Source: Saccoglossus kowalevskii | Lineage: Eukaryota > Hemichordata > Enteropneusta > Harrimaniidae | Length of the DNA stretch: 28,579 nt | Direction of reading: 5' to 3' | Assembly: GCF_000003605.2 (NCBI RefSeq) | Contig: NW_003158746.1 | Location: 86,914 to 115,492 of the forward strand | In this document: positions 17,806 to 28,562 of the stretch, in pieces | How positions within the stretch are numbered: position 1 is the first letter of the stretch | Layout of the letters: each line of letters opens with the position of its first letter | Position numbers and translations under genes: made by a program | The notes under the pieces: generated by a model | The model's database searches: none | What the model saw: the letters and a program-made list of their open reading frames with translations, nothing else | Told to the model about the DNA's origin: nothing

Positions 17806-18419
17806 ATAAGCTGTTGAACATCATGCTGAGTTTATCTAGAGTGTTTGACCAAACATTACTAATTTTAGTCAGCCATATAGTCGTTGTTTAAACAATTTTT
17901 ATATTTTTATACTTGTGTATAGCACATGAGCCCATATATGATGTGGTGAAATTTAACTACCCTACTGGCTGTATGCATTCTTGAGTCAGTGTCATATGTC
18001 AATGTTGGCAAGAAAACCACCACTTTTCCCATTGTGCTTTTCCAGCATTTCCTGGCTAATAAGAGGATCACATGCTAGGGTTATACTAGGGTTAGGGTTA
18101 TGCATGTTCGACGCTCCTCAACTTGAGTGGCATTCAATGTTCATTTTCGAACAGAAATCACCAGAAGACGCAAGCATTGGAAGATATACGTTTTCAAACC
18201 AATACTATAGTGGAAATAACTTACCCAAACGTACGTCATCAAATAAAAGTAGAATTAGGAAAACGAATGGCTGACAAAAATTGAAAAAAAAATCCCAAAA
18301 CAAAACAAACTAGTCATTGTTAATGACACAGTCCCCGTCCAATATTTTGTGATCTGACATATCAATTTGATGCTGATGAAGTCATTGAGATTAGATAGAA
18401 ACCATTAATAGCAGATGGA
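17806..18419 (+). other. ASTE1 3' UTR and flank
   Basis: No ORF of note. AATAAA at 18242-18247 is the first good poly(A) signal, giving a 3' UTR of about 450 nt. A short telomere-like run, CTAGGGTTAGGGTTATG, sits near 18088-18104. Confidence 0.5.
18242..18247 (+). terminator. Likely ASTE1 polyadenylation signal AATAAA
   Basis: First AATAAA after the stop codon, 437 nt downstream, in an A-rich stretch. Confidence 0.45.
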
Positions 18420-19490
18420 TTTGTCAAAAATTATGATTTTAGTGTAAAGACACGAGAATTGACATTGGGCAGTCATATTGAATCAAATTACAAAAATAAT
18501 GTTCATGTTGATGTATTTATTGGTATACTGTCTTTGTACAAAATTTAAACAGAAATGTTCATTGCATTCATGGGAAAGTAGGCATGGGTATCATGAAAAA
18601 CAAAATGGCTACCAGTCAGCCATATTAGTTTGAGTCACAGAAAAAATATGACATGCAACTATAACCCAATATGTATGATCACCATACCAACTTTGATCCA
18701 AATCGGCCTAGTCATCTCTGAGAAATGGCTCCGGACATGTAAAAATTACGATTTAGCACTTTTACATGAAAATTGGGTATTGGCGAGCCATATTGAATAG
18801 AATCACAAAAATAATGTTGGTGCGCACGTATCCCTTGGTATACTATCTTTGTACACAATTTAAAGACAAACGTTCATTGCATTCAAGAGAAAGTAGCATG
18901 GGTACCATGAAAGACAAAATGGCCACCAGTCAGCCATATTTGTTCGAATCACGAAAAAAATATGATGTGTACCTATAACCCAATATGTATGATCACCATA
19001 CCAACTTTGATCCAAATCGACCTAGTCATCTCTGAAAAAACAGCTCCGGACATGAAATTTGGGCGTCAGTCAGCCATATTGAATCGAATAACAAAAATAA
19101 TGATGGTGTAGTTGTATCTCTTGGTATACTATCTTTGTACAAAATTTAAACATAAGCGTTAATGGCATTCAAGAGAAAGTAGCATGGGTACCATGAACAA
19201 CAAAATGACCGCCAGTCGGCCGTATTTGTTCGAATCATGAAATAAAAATGACGTGCACCTACAGCCCAATATGTATGATCATCATACCAACTTTGATCGA
19301 AATCGGCCCAGTCATCTCCGAGAAACTGCTGCACGTTTAGATATCAGAAATAGCAAATTTTACATCCAAAATGGCCGCCAGTAAATTGACACGCATATGT
19401 AAGATATTATGTATTGTCTTCATGTAAAGTTTGAATGAATTCCGTCAATGGGTGCCCGAGATATAGCTCCGGACGTACGGGACGACCCAA
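18420..19490. repeat. Tandem array, three units of about 290-315 bp plus a worn fourth
   Basis: The anchor CAAAATGGC-CCAGTCAGCCATATT occurs at 18601, 18915 and 19201, and in part at 19367. The anchor TTGGTATACT occurs at 18520, 18835 and 19121. The steps are about 314 and 286 bp. Each unit also holds two diverged halves, both built as CCATATT-GAATCAC-AAAAATATG and ending near CTTTG. No ORF is conserved between units. I do not recognise the family. Confidence 0.85.
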
Positions 19491-19869
19491 ATTAATAGTC
19501 CCTGTTTTTGGACATCGTCCGAACTGGGACAAAAAATCAGATTAGATCTCCAGACTATAAACATAATTAGACACCATGGTATACATTGAGTGATGTCAAG
19601 TGTTTCGAAAACACATCCTGCTTCATATGTGGTGCCCGCTATATAGTATTCTGAGTTTTAAGTGACAAGTGACATTGATGCCATCTAAAACCATCTTTGT
19701 ACCAGTGTTATTGTATTTTATAGTGTCAGTAGTATCATTAATCTCAAGTTTAACTGGATATACCAATGTAATATAATCACTAAATTTAGAATTGTTGATG
19801 GTAAATACATCATAAATTTATCCAGCATACACCCCTCACACAGGAACATATGTACAACTATACCCTAAC

Positions 19870-20112
19870 TGCATCTCCCAACATCCAACTCTCCAGCTAA
19901 CCTTCAACTCCAACTCCAACTCCAGCCCTTCATTTTTTCTCTACTATTCTTCTATTGTCAATCTCAACACTCAGTCTCTATGTACACAGGATCGCCCTAA
20001 TAGATACTCTCAGAGATGGGTTGTACTGTTTTATCCCCATTGGCTATGTCTTGCCCGCCATGATGCCACTACAATGCAGTGGCTACATTTCTGTTGATTG
20101 ACATGTCCCTAC
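19870..20112. other. 243-bp stretch present only in the left arm
   Basis: Bounded by CCCTAAC (19863-19869) and CCCTAC (20107-20112); the right arm joins directly across this point (near 28196). It contains a short TCCAACTCCAACTCCAACTCC-like run near 19910. The near-identical borders suggest microhomology deletion in the right arm. Confidence 0.7.
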
Positions 20113-20454
20113 AATTCCATTACATTGTGCAATCATAAACCTTACATTAAGTAAATGAACCTTTGGTAACTATGCCATATTATTTTTCAATATCACACAA
20201 TTGAATTGCTTCTATTGCAGCAAGGTAACCCCCTACTGTGAAATCAATTTACTTAGTGCTACCACAGGAACGTATTAACATCTAGCTGAGTAATACAATC
20301 ACTATCTATAGAAACCTAGTGAAAAATAAGCCGATATGTTTTTCCATCTGGATGTTTTTACTATTTACATTTAAGTTTGAGGACATACTAGTAGTGGCTA
20401 ACTTAACTGGTATGAGAAAATATGCAACACGATTAAGAACGATTATGTTATAAA

Positions 20455-22758
20455 CAGGGCCGTAGTTAGCTTTTTTCACTAGGGGGGCAGCAAATGTGTT
20501 TTTTTTAAGTTTCGTATAAATGCGTAGAGGTGTGCAGTTGCGCCATATGTTAATGCCTATGGGGAGGTATATCTATCTATTTTTAACAATAAAATCATCT
20601 TGATATATTTTATGAATATATACAAAACACGGGGTATTACAGTATGAACTTTAATACCTGAAACACTTTTGTTCTATCTTCATATATAAGCAACATTAAT
20701 GTGCAGGACTGATTAATACAATTGATAGTTGTACAATACACAGTTTATGTTTACAACTTTGGCGATAGCATATTAATTTATCTCCAGTTAGCTTTTCTCG
20801 AATAAATACTTCTGGGGAAGGAATGATGTCTGTGCCTCGGTATACTAGTAACTTTGTCTTGAGCCATGCTAGATCGTGTCCATAACTTCACCCGCCAAAG
20901 TGCAGAAAAAGAACGTTCACATGACACACTTCCGACAGGTGTTGTAAAGAATGTTGTGAGAATTCTGTGGATGGCTGAGAAATAGTTGACATCGATATCA
21001 CAAACAGCAAGAGATGAAGCAGCATCATTGGGCCTTTGCTCAATTGGTGTATCACTGAACTTTGTTATCCACTTCTCAATTTCAATATTCAAAAATTCAT
21101 CCCTTTGCAAAATTTCCCATAATAGTTGTTAATTGAGGTCACATGGGTTGATGTGAGCTGACCAATGTTGCATGGTAAAAGTGCTTGTGCAGCTATTATA
21201 TCACAGTGATGATCAGCAAATCGCGTCTCAAGAAATTGGATGACATGATCCGAGAAAAGATACATTCACCTTAAAATACTCACTGGGCGTCTGAGTAGAA
21301 CTTTGTCCTGCATTAGACCAATGAGCTTGTCTGCCTGAAGTTCTGGGTTTAGTGATTGTGATATCCAAGGCACCTGCAATGCTTGTTATTCTTTCCCATA
21401 ACTTGTCCCATCTGTCATCACAACGTGATTTGCGAATGGCTTCTTTACGTTTTTGTATGCCTTCGCCAAGTCACAATTTACCAACTGTAATATTATTGTC
21501 ACACAAGCACAGTAACTTAAAATGAATTGAGCCACAACCAGTGCCACTATGAATTGGGGATTGATTAACATACGAGCATATACACTTGCGTCACGTTTTG
21601 CATCACAATTGCTTCTATCCCTAATAGCTTCCATGGACTCTAAAATTATCTTGTATTTGGCAAGCAGGGATGACAGCGTAGTAACCTTAGCCGTCCAGCG
21701 TGTAACACACAGTTTGGGCACTGATGTTTTTTTGTCGGCCTTTGCGTTTCATCCATTAAAAGTTCACTAATATCATCATCACTATTATTAGCTACACTTA
21801 TAAAGATTGTCTTTCGTTTGGCACTACCACCCAAAGACCCAAGTAAGTTTTTCAACACTGTCAAACAAGTTACGGATTTCTGGAATCTGTCTACAACCAG
21901 CTGCAAGAGCTAATTCGAGGGCATGTGACTGACAATGGACATATGTTGCGTTGCTGTACTGTCTCTGAATAATAGCTTGTACGCCATTTTTGCCAGAACG
22001 CATCACTGCCGCCCCATCATACCCCTGTACAACCATGTTATCCATATTCAAACTATATCCTGTAAGTGTGTTAACTATTGTGTCAGCTATCGTACGCGCA
22101 TTCATTTTCTCCAGTTGTACAACGCCAAAGAAATTCCCTCGTAATTTGTCTTTGTACACGTAACGTATACAAAGACTGATTTGTTCACAAGTTGCGCAAT
22201 CCTGGGTTTCATCTGCCATAATACCCCGGTACTCGGGGATAGAAGTAACAATTGATCTTCTCATTTATTTCTCACAAAGATGGAGTATTTATTTTGTATT
22301 TGTGGGGAAGTATATTTAGCGTTTCGACTTGCACGTTTTAAATGTTCTGATAAGTCATGATCATATCTTGATTTCCAATCCATGAAAAATGCAAAATTGC
22401 CATTCTCGGCCTGATCCTCCATCACCCAGTTTCCTCTAAAAGGTATACCCCGCTGCCCGAGTACAAGTACGATGTCAATGATGGATAGTATACCCTTCTT
22501 TGTTATAATCTGGCTCTCTGCAGCTTCTTTATTTAATTTGGAAATAATATCTGTGCCGACATTTTGAGTACAATCTAAGAAGTTTCGAACTTTTTCAGTG
22601 GAAATAATGTGGTCAACACTTTTCGCATGTTTGTCAAGATAACTATCTTTGACACCAACTGCTTCTTTCCAGTTCTTATATCCTTGTTGTACAAACACAG
22701 GGAGCCCAGGCACTATACATTCTGAACAGGCCACGCCTCCAACTGTGCCGTGCGTTCG
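20455..22758 (-). mobile_element. hAT DNA transposon, left copy (3' terminal repeat seen, 5' end not found)
   Basis: The 3' end has the hAT-type terminal repeat CAGGGCCGTAG starting at 20455, followed inward by a G-run (AGGGGGGCAGC). The transposase remnant lies at 20778-22758. The expected matching repeat beyond the 5' end of the transposase was not found in 22758-23500, so the element is 5'-truncated or its end is too worn to see. Confidence 0.7.
20778..22758 (-). pseudogene. hAT transposase pseudogene (ZMYM1-like), left copy
   Basis: The pieces run in order from the N-side. TTF-type zinc-finger remains: FVQQGYKNWKEAVGVK, then LDKHAKSVDH. DUF4371-like core: GIMADETQDCATCEQISLC and VQGYDGAAVMRSGKNGVQ, with VHCQSHALELALAAG. 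RWTAKVTTLSSLL. GRQAH. hAT dimerisation end: TTPVGSVSCERSFSAL, ending TAA at 20778. Broken by an ATGA overlap near 22261-22264, TAG at 21826-21824 and a one-base loss at the seven-A run (21727-21733). It starts inside the zinc finger. Not active. Confidence 0.85.
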
Positions 22759-22975
22759 GACAAACCGTTAATTATTCATAAATGGAGTCAATTTATGTAG
22801 TTTTCTTGATTTATACTGCAGATATTGGTAAAATATAGGTAAGGCTTTGGCGAAATTTGAAAGAGCAACTAATATTCTTCAGCCTGGTATTTTTTATAGA
22901 TTTTATTCGTCATTCTGTTCGTCTGTATTTTCGAGTTTAAAAAATGTGAGCTGGCTGGAGCTCCCTGTGGTATAA

Positions 22976-23457
22976 ATGGCGAATCAATGCCTATTTACCT
23001 CCCATGAAATGTTATATCGTCTACCTGACGATACCGGAAATTTGTACGATTTTACGGGCTTGAATTTTACATCTTCATCACAGGAAATTCACCGCTTGGA
23101 AAAATCAGCAGGGTCTTGGTATATTTGGTCTCCACAGCAATCTGTTGTACTGGGATGTTTTTCACTGAAATGCCGCACCGAAATGAACCGTTCATGCGAG
23201 CTGCAATGGATGCAAAGATATTTGCAGAAAGGCGACTGGGTCCGCTTTCCTGCGCGGTTCAGTTTGAAGTCAATTTAAAAACTATGTTTGAACTAATGCG
23301 GGAAGAAGTTGACAGAATTTCAAACATGAACGATGCAGAATGTATTCGAATATTTTTGAATATATTCGGGATCGTTTACGAAATTCTGTCCTTTGCTTCC
23401 CGCCGCCACGAGGCATTGCAGACCCTGTGGAATCTCGACCACCAAGAAGATTTTTGA
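22976..23457 (+). pseudogene. Unrecognised coding-like ORF, frameshifted, crossing the inner breakpoint
   Basis: From ATG at 22976 (just after TATAA) the frame reads MANQCLFTSHEMLYRLPDDT and on to WYIWSPQQSVVLG. Near 23150 a shift of one base leads into a second frame that continues MFFTEMPHRNEPFMRAAM and ends LWNLDHQEDF at TGA 23457. The two frames together look like one protein of about 160 residues, with Cys early and a helical second half. I know no family for it. It is divergent from the transposase, 240 bp away. Confidence 0.4.
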
Positions 23458-23459
23458 TT

Positions 23460-23824
23460 TTTAACAGGTAACGTTTATTCCAGGAAAATATCAGCATGCG
23501 TTACAAGTAGTTAAAAAATGTTAAATAATGTGTATAAAAAGTTGCGATTTTCACATATAGTAAATAAGTAAAGCTTAAACAGAGCCGGCTGTTTATATCG
23601 TAAATACTAATGCATTGTCAACTACTTTACATAGAGTTTCATTTTTACCCCAAAATGTATCAAAATGAGCCAACTTATTGCACAATTTTGCATATTGGTA
23701 TTCAAGTAAGACACGTCTCTTGGTTCTACCGTGAAAAACATCTAGTATATTACTGTTGCACCCATTCTTAAATTAATCAAAGTGCGTGGTATGGGTGACT
23801 ATTTTTGCTGTGGTAAAGAGATAA
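23460..23824. other. Spacer between ORF and LINE remnant
   Basis: AT-rich; no gene or repeat recognised. AACAGGTAACG just after the ORF stop could be a splice donor. Confidence 0.5.
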
Positions 23825-24190
23825 TTAATTAACTGAAAATCTGACTTTCTTGCTTTCATGTAAGGTGGACCCAACACATACCACGTGAGAGGAAGTTGAT
23901 CTAGATATGCTTTTATATATGTTTTGAGCTAATTTAAATAAAGTTCTAAGTATCTGAGTAAGACGTGGATATTCTAGGAACATGTGCAATAAATCGTCAG
24001 GTACGTTTTTACAGAAGGGGCATTCATTTGAACCATTGTCAGTGTAACCTGAAACTTGCATGAATGTGCCCATGGAAATGGCGCCTTTCAGAAACCGCCA
24101 AGAATATCATAATGAAGTGATCGAGCTTGATTAGTGGCTTCATAGCAACCAAACCAAACGGCCCTTTTCAGAGCCACAGCATATTCCAAA
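23825..24190 (-). pseudogene. C-terminal end of a LINE ORF2 (reverse-transcriptase zinc-finger region)
   Basis: On the minus strand, AVALKRAVWFGCYEATNQAR leads, after a one-base shift near 24100, into WRFLKGAISMGTFMQVSG and then CPFCKNVPDDLLHMFLEYPR. The pattern W-FL-G-I---FM, CPFC, H-F---P is the zf-RVT-like tail of non-LTR retrotransposon polymerases. The first part carries no start, so this is a 5'-truncated copy, as is usual for LINEs. The clade cannot be set. Confidence 0.6.
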
Positions 24191-24440
24191 AAGAGAGAAA
24201 CCGTAATTTAAATGATTTGTATCATCAGATTGTGGTGAGTGTGGTCGATTATTCATTTATTTGAATTTACTGCCATACATACTGCCAGGGCGACGTCATA
24301 CAAAATCATACTGGTATTCTTTACCTCGATTCTTTACTGCTTGTACTATAACAATTCAACATTGACAGTTGTATACAACATTTCTTCGGAGCTGACATGG
24401 CTGTCAATTTGAAATACTTGAAGGTAACGTTTGAGCTGTG

Positions 24441-24932
24441 CAGGCAGACAAGCTCATTGGTCTAATGCAGGACAAAGTTCTACTTTGTATTACTTTGTAT
24501 TGTATCTACTAAGTATTTTAAGGTGAAAGTACATATCTTTTCTCGGATCATGTCATCCAAGATCTCGAGACGTGATTTGCTGATCATCACTGTGATCTAA
24601 TAGTTGCACATGCTCTTTTACCATGCAACATTGGTCAGCTCACATCAATCCATGTGACCTCAATTAACTACTATGGGAAATTTTGCAAAGGGATAAATTT
24701 TTGAATATTGAAATTGAGAAGTGGATAACAAAGTTCAGGGTTACACCAATTGAGCAAAGGCCCAATGATGCTGCTTCATCTCTTGCTGTTTGTGATGTAA
24801 ACTATTTCCCAGCCATCCACAGAATTCTCACAATATTCTTTATTACAACACCTGTTGGAAGTGTGTCATGTGTTCTTTTTCTGCACTTCGGCGGGTGAAG
24901 TTATGGACACGATCTAGCATGGTTCAAGACAA
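24441..24932 (+). pseudogene. Third, older fragment of the hAT transposase
   Basis: It aligns in direct orientation with 26975-27459 (RFLNIEIEKW-like block, RPNDAASSLAVCD, AIHRILT, TTPVGSVSC). It has visibly more base changes and indels than the two arms show between themselves: a repeated TACTTTGTAT insert near 24480-24500, loss of 6 bases near 24799 and loss of 4 within the SCERS codons. Only the C-terminal quarter remains. Confidence 0.85.
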
Positions 24933-25154
24933 TGGGAAACGCAACAGGGATGAAGAGGATACAAAGACAGTGAAGATAAATATCATACAAAGATATAGGA
25001 TATGAATTGTTAAGCGATCACCATTAGAGGACAATGTTTTGGAATTTGAGTTGGTCACGGTGTTAGATACAAGTACAGAAAGATTATATAAACACATAGA
25101 AGCAAAAACTTAGGACTTTGACACTTTAAAACGGGGGAGTCGGCGATTTGTTAT
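24933..25154. other. Unassigned stretch before the right arm
   Basis: One plus frame reads NRDEEDTKTVKINIIQRYR, a stop, then RSPLEDNVLEFELVTVLDTS and on to KHIEAKT, which looks coding but is not recognised. It may be more transposon. Confidence 0.3.
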
Positions 25155-25552
25155 ATATACCAAGACCCTGCTGATTTTTCCAAGCGGTGAATTTCCTGTG
25201 ATGAAGATGTAAAATTCAAGCCCGTAAAATCGTACAAATTTCCGGTATCGTCAGGTAGACGATATAACATTTCATGGGAGGTAAATAGGCATTGATTCGC
25301 CATTTATACCACAGGGAGCCCGGGAACTATAATCAACTGTACGCAAGGGATGAAGGCTCCAGCCAGCTCACATTTTTTAAACTCGAAAATACAGACGAAC
25401 AGAATGACGAATAAAATCTATAAAAAATACCAGGCTGAAGAATATTAGTTGCTCTTTCAAATTTCGTCGAAGCCTTACCTATATTTTACCGATATCTGCA
25501 GTAGAGATCAAGAAAACTACATAAATTGACTCTATTTATGAATAATTAACGG

Positions 25553-27534
25553 TTGGCCCGAACGCACGGCACAGTTGGAGGCGTTGCCTGTTCAGAATGT
25601 ATAGTGCCTGGGCTCCCTGTGTTTGTACAACAAGGATATAAGAACTGGAAAGAAGCAGTTGGTGTCAAAGATAGTTATCTTGACAAACATGCGAAAAGTG
25701 TTGACAACATTATTCCCACTGAAAAAGTTCGAAACTTCTTAGATTGTACTCAAAATGTCGGCACAGATATTATTTCCAAATTAAATAAAGAAGCTGCAGA
25801 GAGCCAGATTATAACAAAGAAAGGTATACTATCCATCATTGACATCGTACTTGTACTCGGGCAGCGGGGTATACCTTTTAGAGGAAACTGGGTGATGGAG
25901 GATCAGGCCGAGAATGGCAATTTTGCATTTTTCATGGACTGGAAATCAAGATATGATCACGACTTATCAGAACATTTAAAACGTGCAAGTCGAAACGCTA
26001 TACTTCCCCACAAATACAAAATAAATACTCCATCTTTGTGAGAAATAAATGAGAAGATCAATTGTTACTTCTATCCCCGAGTACCGGGGTATTATGGCAG
26101 ATGAAACCCAGGATTGCGCCACTTGTGAACAAATCAGTCTTTGTATACGTTACGTGTACGAAGACAAATTACAAGGGAATTTCTTTGGCGTTGTACAACT
26201 GGAGAAAATGAATGCACGTACGATAGCTGACACAATAGTTAACACACTTACAGGATATAGTTTGAATATGGATAACATGGTTGTACAGGGGTATGATGGG
26301 GCGGCAGTGATGCGTTCTGGCAAAAATGGCGTACAAGCTATAATTCAGAGACAGTACAGCAACGCAACATATGTCCATTGTCTGTCACATACCCTCGAAT
26401 TAGCTCTTGCAGCTGGTTGTAGATAGGTTCCAGAAATCCGTAACTTGTTTGACAGTGTTGACAAACTTACTTGGGTCTTTGGGTGGTAGTGCCAAACGAA
26501 AGGCAATCTTTATAAGTGTAGCTAATAATAGTGATGATGATATTAGTGAACTTTTAATGGATGAAACGCAAAGGCCGACAAAAAAACATCAGTGCCCAAA
26601 CTGTGTGTTACACACTGGACGGCTAAGGTTACCACGCTGTCATCCCTGCTTGCCAAATACAAGATAATTTTAGAGTCCATGGAAGCTATTAGGGATAGAA
26701 GCAATTGTGATGCAAAACGTGACGCAGGTGTATATGCTCGTATGTTAATCAATCCCCAATTCATAGTGGCACTGGTTGTGGCTCAATTCATTTTAAGTTA
26801 CTGTGCTTGTGTGACAATAACATTACAGTCGCTAAATTGTGACTTGACGAAGGCATACAAAAACGTAAAGAAGCCATTCGCAAATCAAGTTGTGATGACA
26901 GATGGGACAAGTTATGGGAAAGATAACAAGCATTGCAGGTGCCTTGGATATCACAATCACTAAACCCAGAACTTCAGGCAGACAAGCTCATCGGTCTAAT
27001 GTAGGACAAAGTTCTACTCAGACGCCCAGTGAGTATTTTATTGTGAATGTATCTTTTCTCGGATCATGTCATCCAATTTCTTGAGACGCGATTTGCTGAT
27101 CATCGCTGTGATATAATATCTGCACAAGCACTTTTACCATGCAACATTGGTCAGCTCACATCAACCCATGTGACCTCAATTAACAACTACTATGGGAAAT
27201 TTTGCAAAGGGAAGAATTTTTGAATATTGAAATTGAGAAGTGGATAACAAAGTTCAGTGATACACCAATTGAGCAAAGGCCCAATGATGCTGCTTCATCT
27301 CTTGCTGTTTGTGATATCGATGTCAACTATTTCTCAGCCATCCACAGAATTCTCACAATATTCTTTACAACACCTGTCGGAAGTGTGTCATGTGAACGTT
27401 CTTTTTCTGCACTTCGGCGGGTGAAATTATGGACACGATCTAGCATGGCTCAAGACAAAGTTACTAGTATACCGAGGCACAGGCATCATTCCTTCCCCAG
27501 AAGTATTTATTCGAGAAAAGCTAACTGGAGATAA
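25553..27534 (+). pseudogene. hAT transposase pseudogene (ZMYM1-like), right copy
   Basis: Same domain order as the left copy: NWKEAVGVK zinc-finger remains, MADETQD, YDGAAVM, VHC-SHTLELAL, RWTAKV-like block (here HWTAKV), GRQAHRSN, SCERSFSALRRV. It shares the left copy's ATGA overlap (26048-26051), TAG (26487-26489) and seven-A run (26580-26586). Its own lesions: a 4-base loss near 25999, CAG to TAG at 26424-26426, and a one-base loss near 26922. Its SFSALRRV is nearer the usual hAT motif than the left copy's SFSALWRV. Confidence 0.85.
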
Positions 27535-27837
27535 ATTAACATGCTATCGCCAAAGTTGTAAACATAAACTGTGTATTGTACAACTATCAATTGTATTAAT
27601 CAGTCCTGCACATTAATGTTGCTTATATATGAAGATAGAACAAAAGTGTTTCAGGTATTAAAGTTCATACTGTAATATCCCGTGTTTTGTATATATTCAT
27701 AAAATATATCAAGATGATTTTATTGTTAAAAATAGATAGATATACCTCCCCATAGCCATTAACATATGGCGCAACTGCACACCTCTACGCATTTATACGA
27801 AACTTAAAAAAACACATTTGCTGCCCCCCTAGTGCTA

Positions 27838-27848
27838 CTACGGCCCTG
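27838..27848. repeat. hAT terminal inverted repeat, right copy
   Basis: CTACGGCCCTG is the complement of CAGGGCCGTAG at 20455-20465. The neighbouring C-run GCTGCCCCCCTAG matches the left G-run. Sequence beyond it is still shared by both arms, so the arms include host or older-repeat DNA outside the hAT element. Confidence 0.75.
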
Positions 27849-28209
27849 TTTATACACATAATCGTTCTTAATCGTGTTGCATATTTTCTCATACCAGTTA
27901 AGTTAGACACTACTAGTATGTCCTCAAACTTAAATGTAAATAGTAAAAACATCCAGATGGAAAAACATATGGGCTTATTTTTCACTAGGTTTCTATAGAT
28001 AGTGATTGTATTACTCAGCTAGATGTTAATACGTTCCTGTGGTAGCACTAAGTAAATTGATTTCACAGTAGGGGGTTACCTTGCTGCAATAGAAGCAATT
28101 GTGTGATATTGAAAAATAATATGGCATAGTTACCAAAGGTTCATTTACTTAATGTAAGGTTTATGATTGCACAATCTAATGGAATTGTTAGGGTATAGTT
28201 GTACATATG

Positions 28210-28562
28210 TTCCTGTGTGAGGGGTGTATGCTGGATAAATTTATGATGTATTTACCATCAACAATTCTAAATTTAGTGATTATAATACATTGGTATATCC
28301 AGTTAAACTTGAGATTAATGATACTACTGAAACTATTAAATACAATAACACTGGTACAAAGATGGTTTTAGATGGCATCAATGTCACTTGTCACTTAAAA
28401 CTCAGAAGCATTTTTAGTGAATGTCCTGTCGCAGAGGAGACACTTCACATATACCATGGTGGAAGATATTACACAACCATCTTGTCACAATGTGTCCAAA
28501 CAAATAAAAGAAGTATGCTATGGCATAATTTTGAAAGGTCAACCAGATGCTATATAGCCTGA
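28210..28562 (+). pseudogene. Retroelement-like coding scrap at the outer edge
   Basis: Open frame from about 28224 to a TAG at 28556: FTINNSKFSDYNTLVYPVKL, then EINDTTETIKYNNTGTK, then after the arm boundary SIFSECPVAEETLHIYHG. The first half resembles the region near YP-(E/K)L-L---(N/D)-T(D/E)T just after the polymerase domain in some invertebrate retroelements (recalled, not checked). The left arm has the mirror copy at about 19649-19800. The second half is unrecognised. Confidence 0.35.

Larger units (their letters stand above)
19649..23124. repeat. Left arm of a large inverted duplication
   Basis: It is the reverse complement of 25155-28407 along its length, with few base differences per line. 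The outer limit is at TTCTGAG (19649), the inner at TTGGTATAT (23124). It holds 243 bp (19870-20112) missing in the right arm, and lacks a 38-bp piece present there (25319-25356). Flanks at 19649 and 28407 differ and show no target duplication, so this is an inverted segmental duplication and not one transposon. Confidence 0.92.
25155..28407. repeat. Right arm of the large inverted duplication
   Basis: Mate of 19649-23124. It carries the hAT transposase in plus orientation, the hAT terminal repeat CTACGGCCCTG at 27838-27848, and the first 50 codons of the minus-strand MANQ ORF from 25303, which here runs into stops straight after the breakpoint. Confidence 0.92.

Noticed and set aside
18084-18104. 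Telomere-like GGGTTA run
   Set aside because: Only about two units; too short to be a telomere scar.
19649-28407. The whole inverted structure as one foldback transposon
   Set aside because: The outer flanks differ, there is no target duplication, and hAT ends lie inside the arms, so a segmental inverted duplication fits better.
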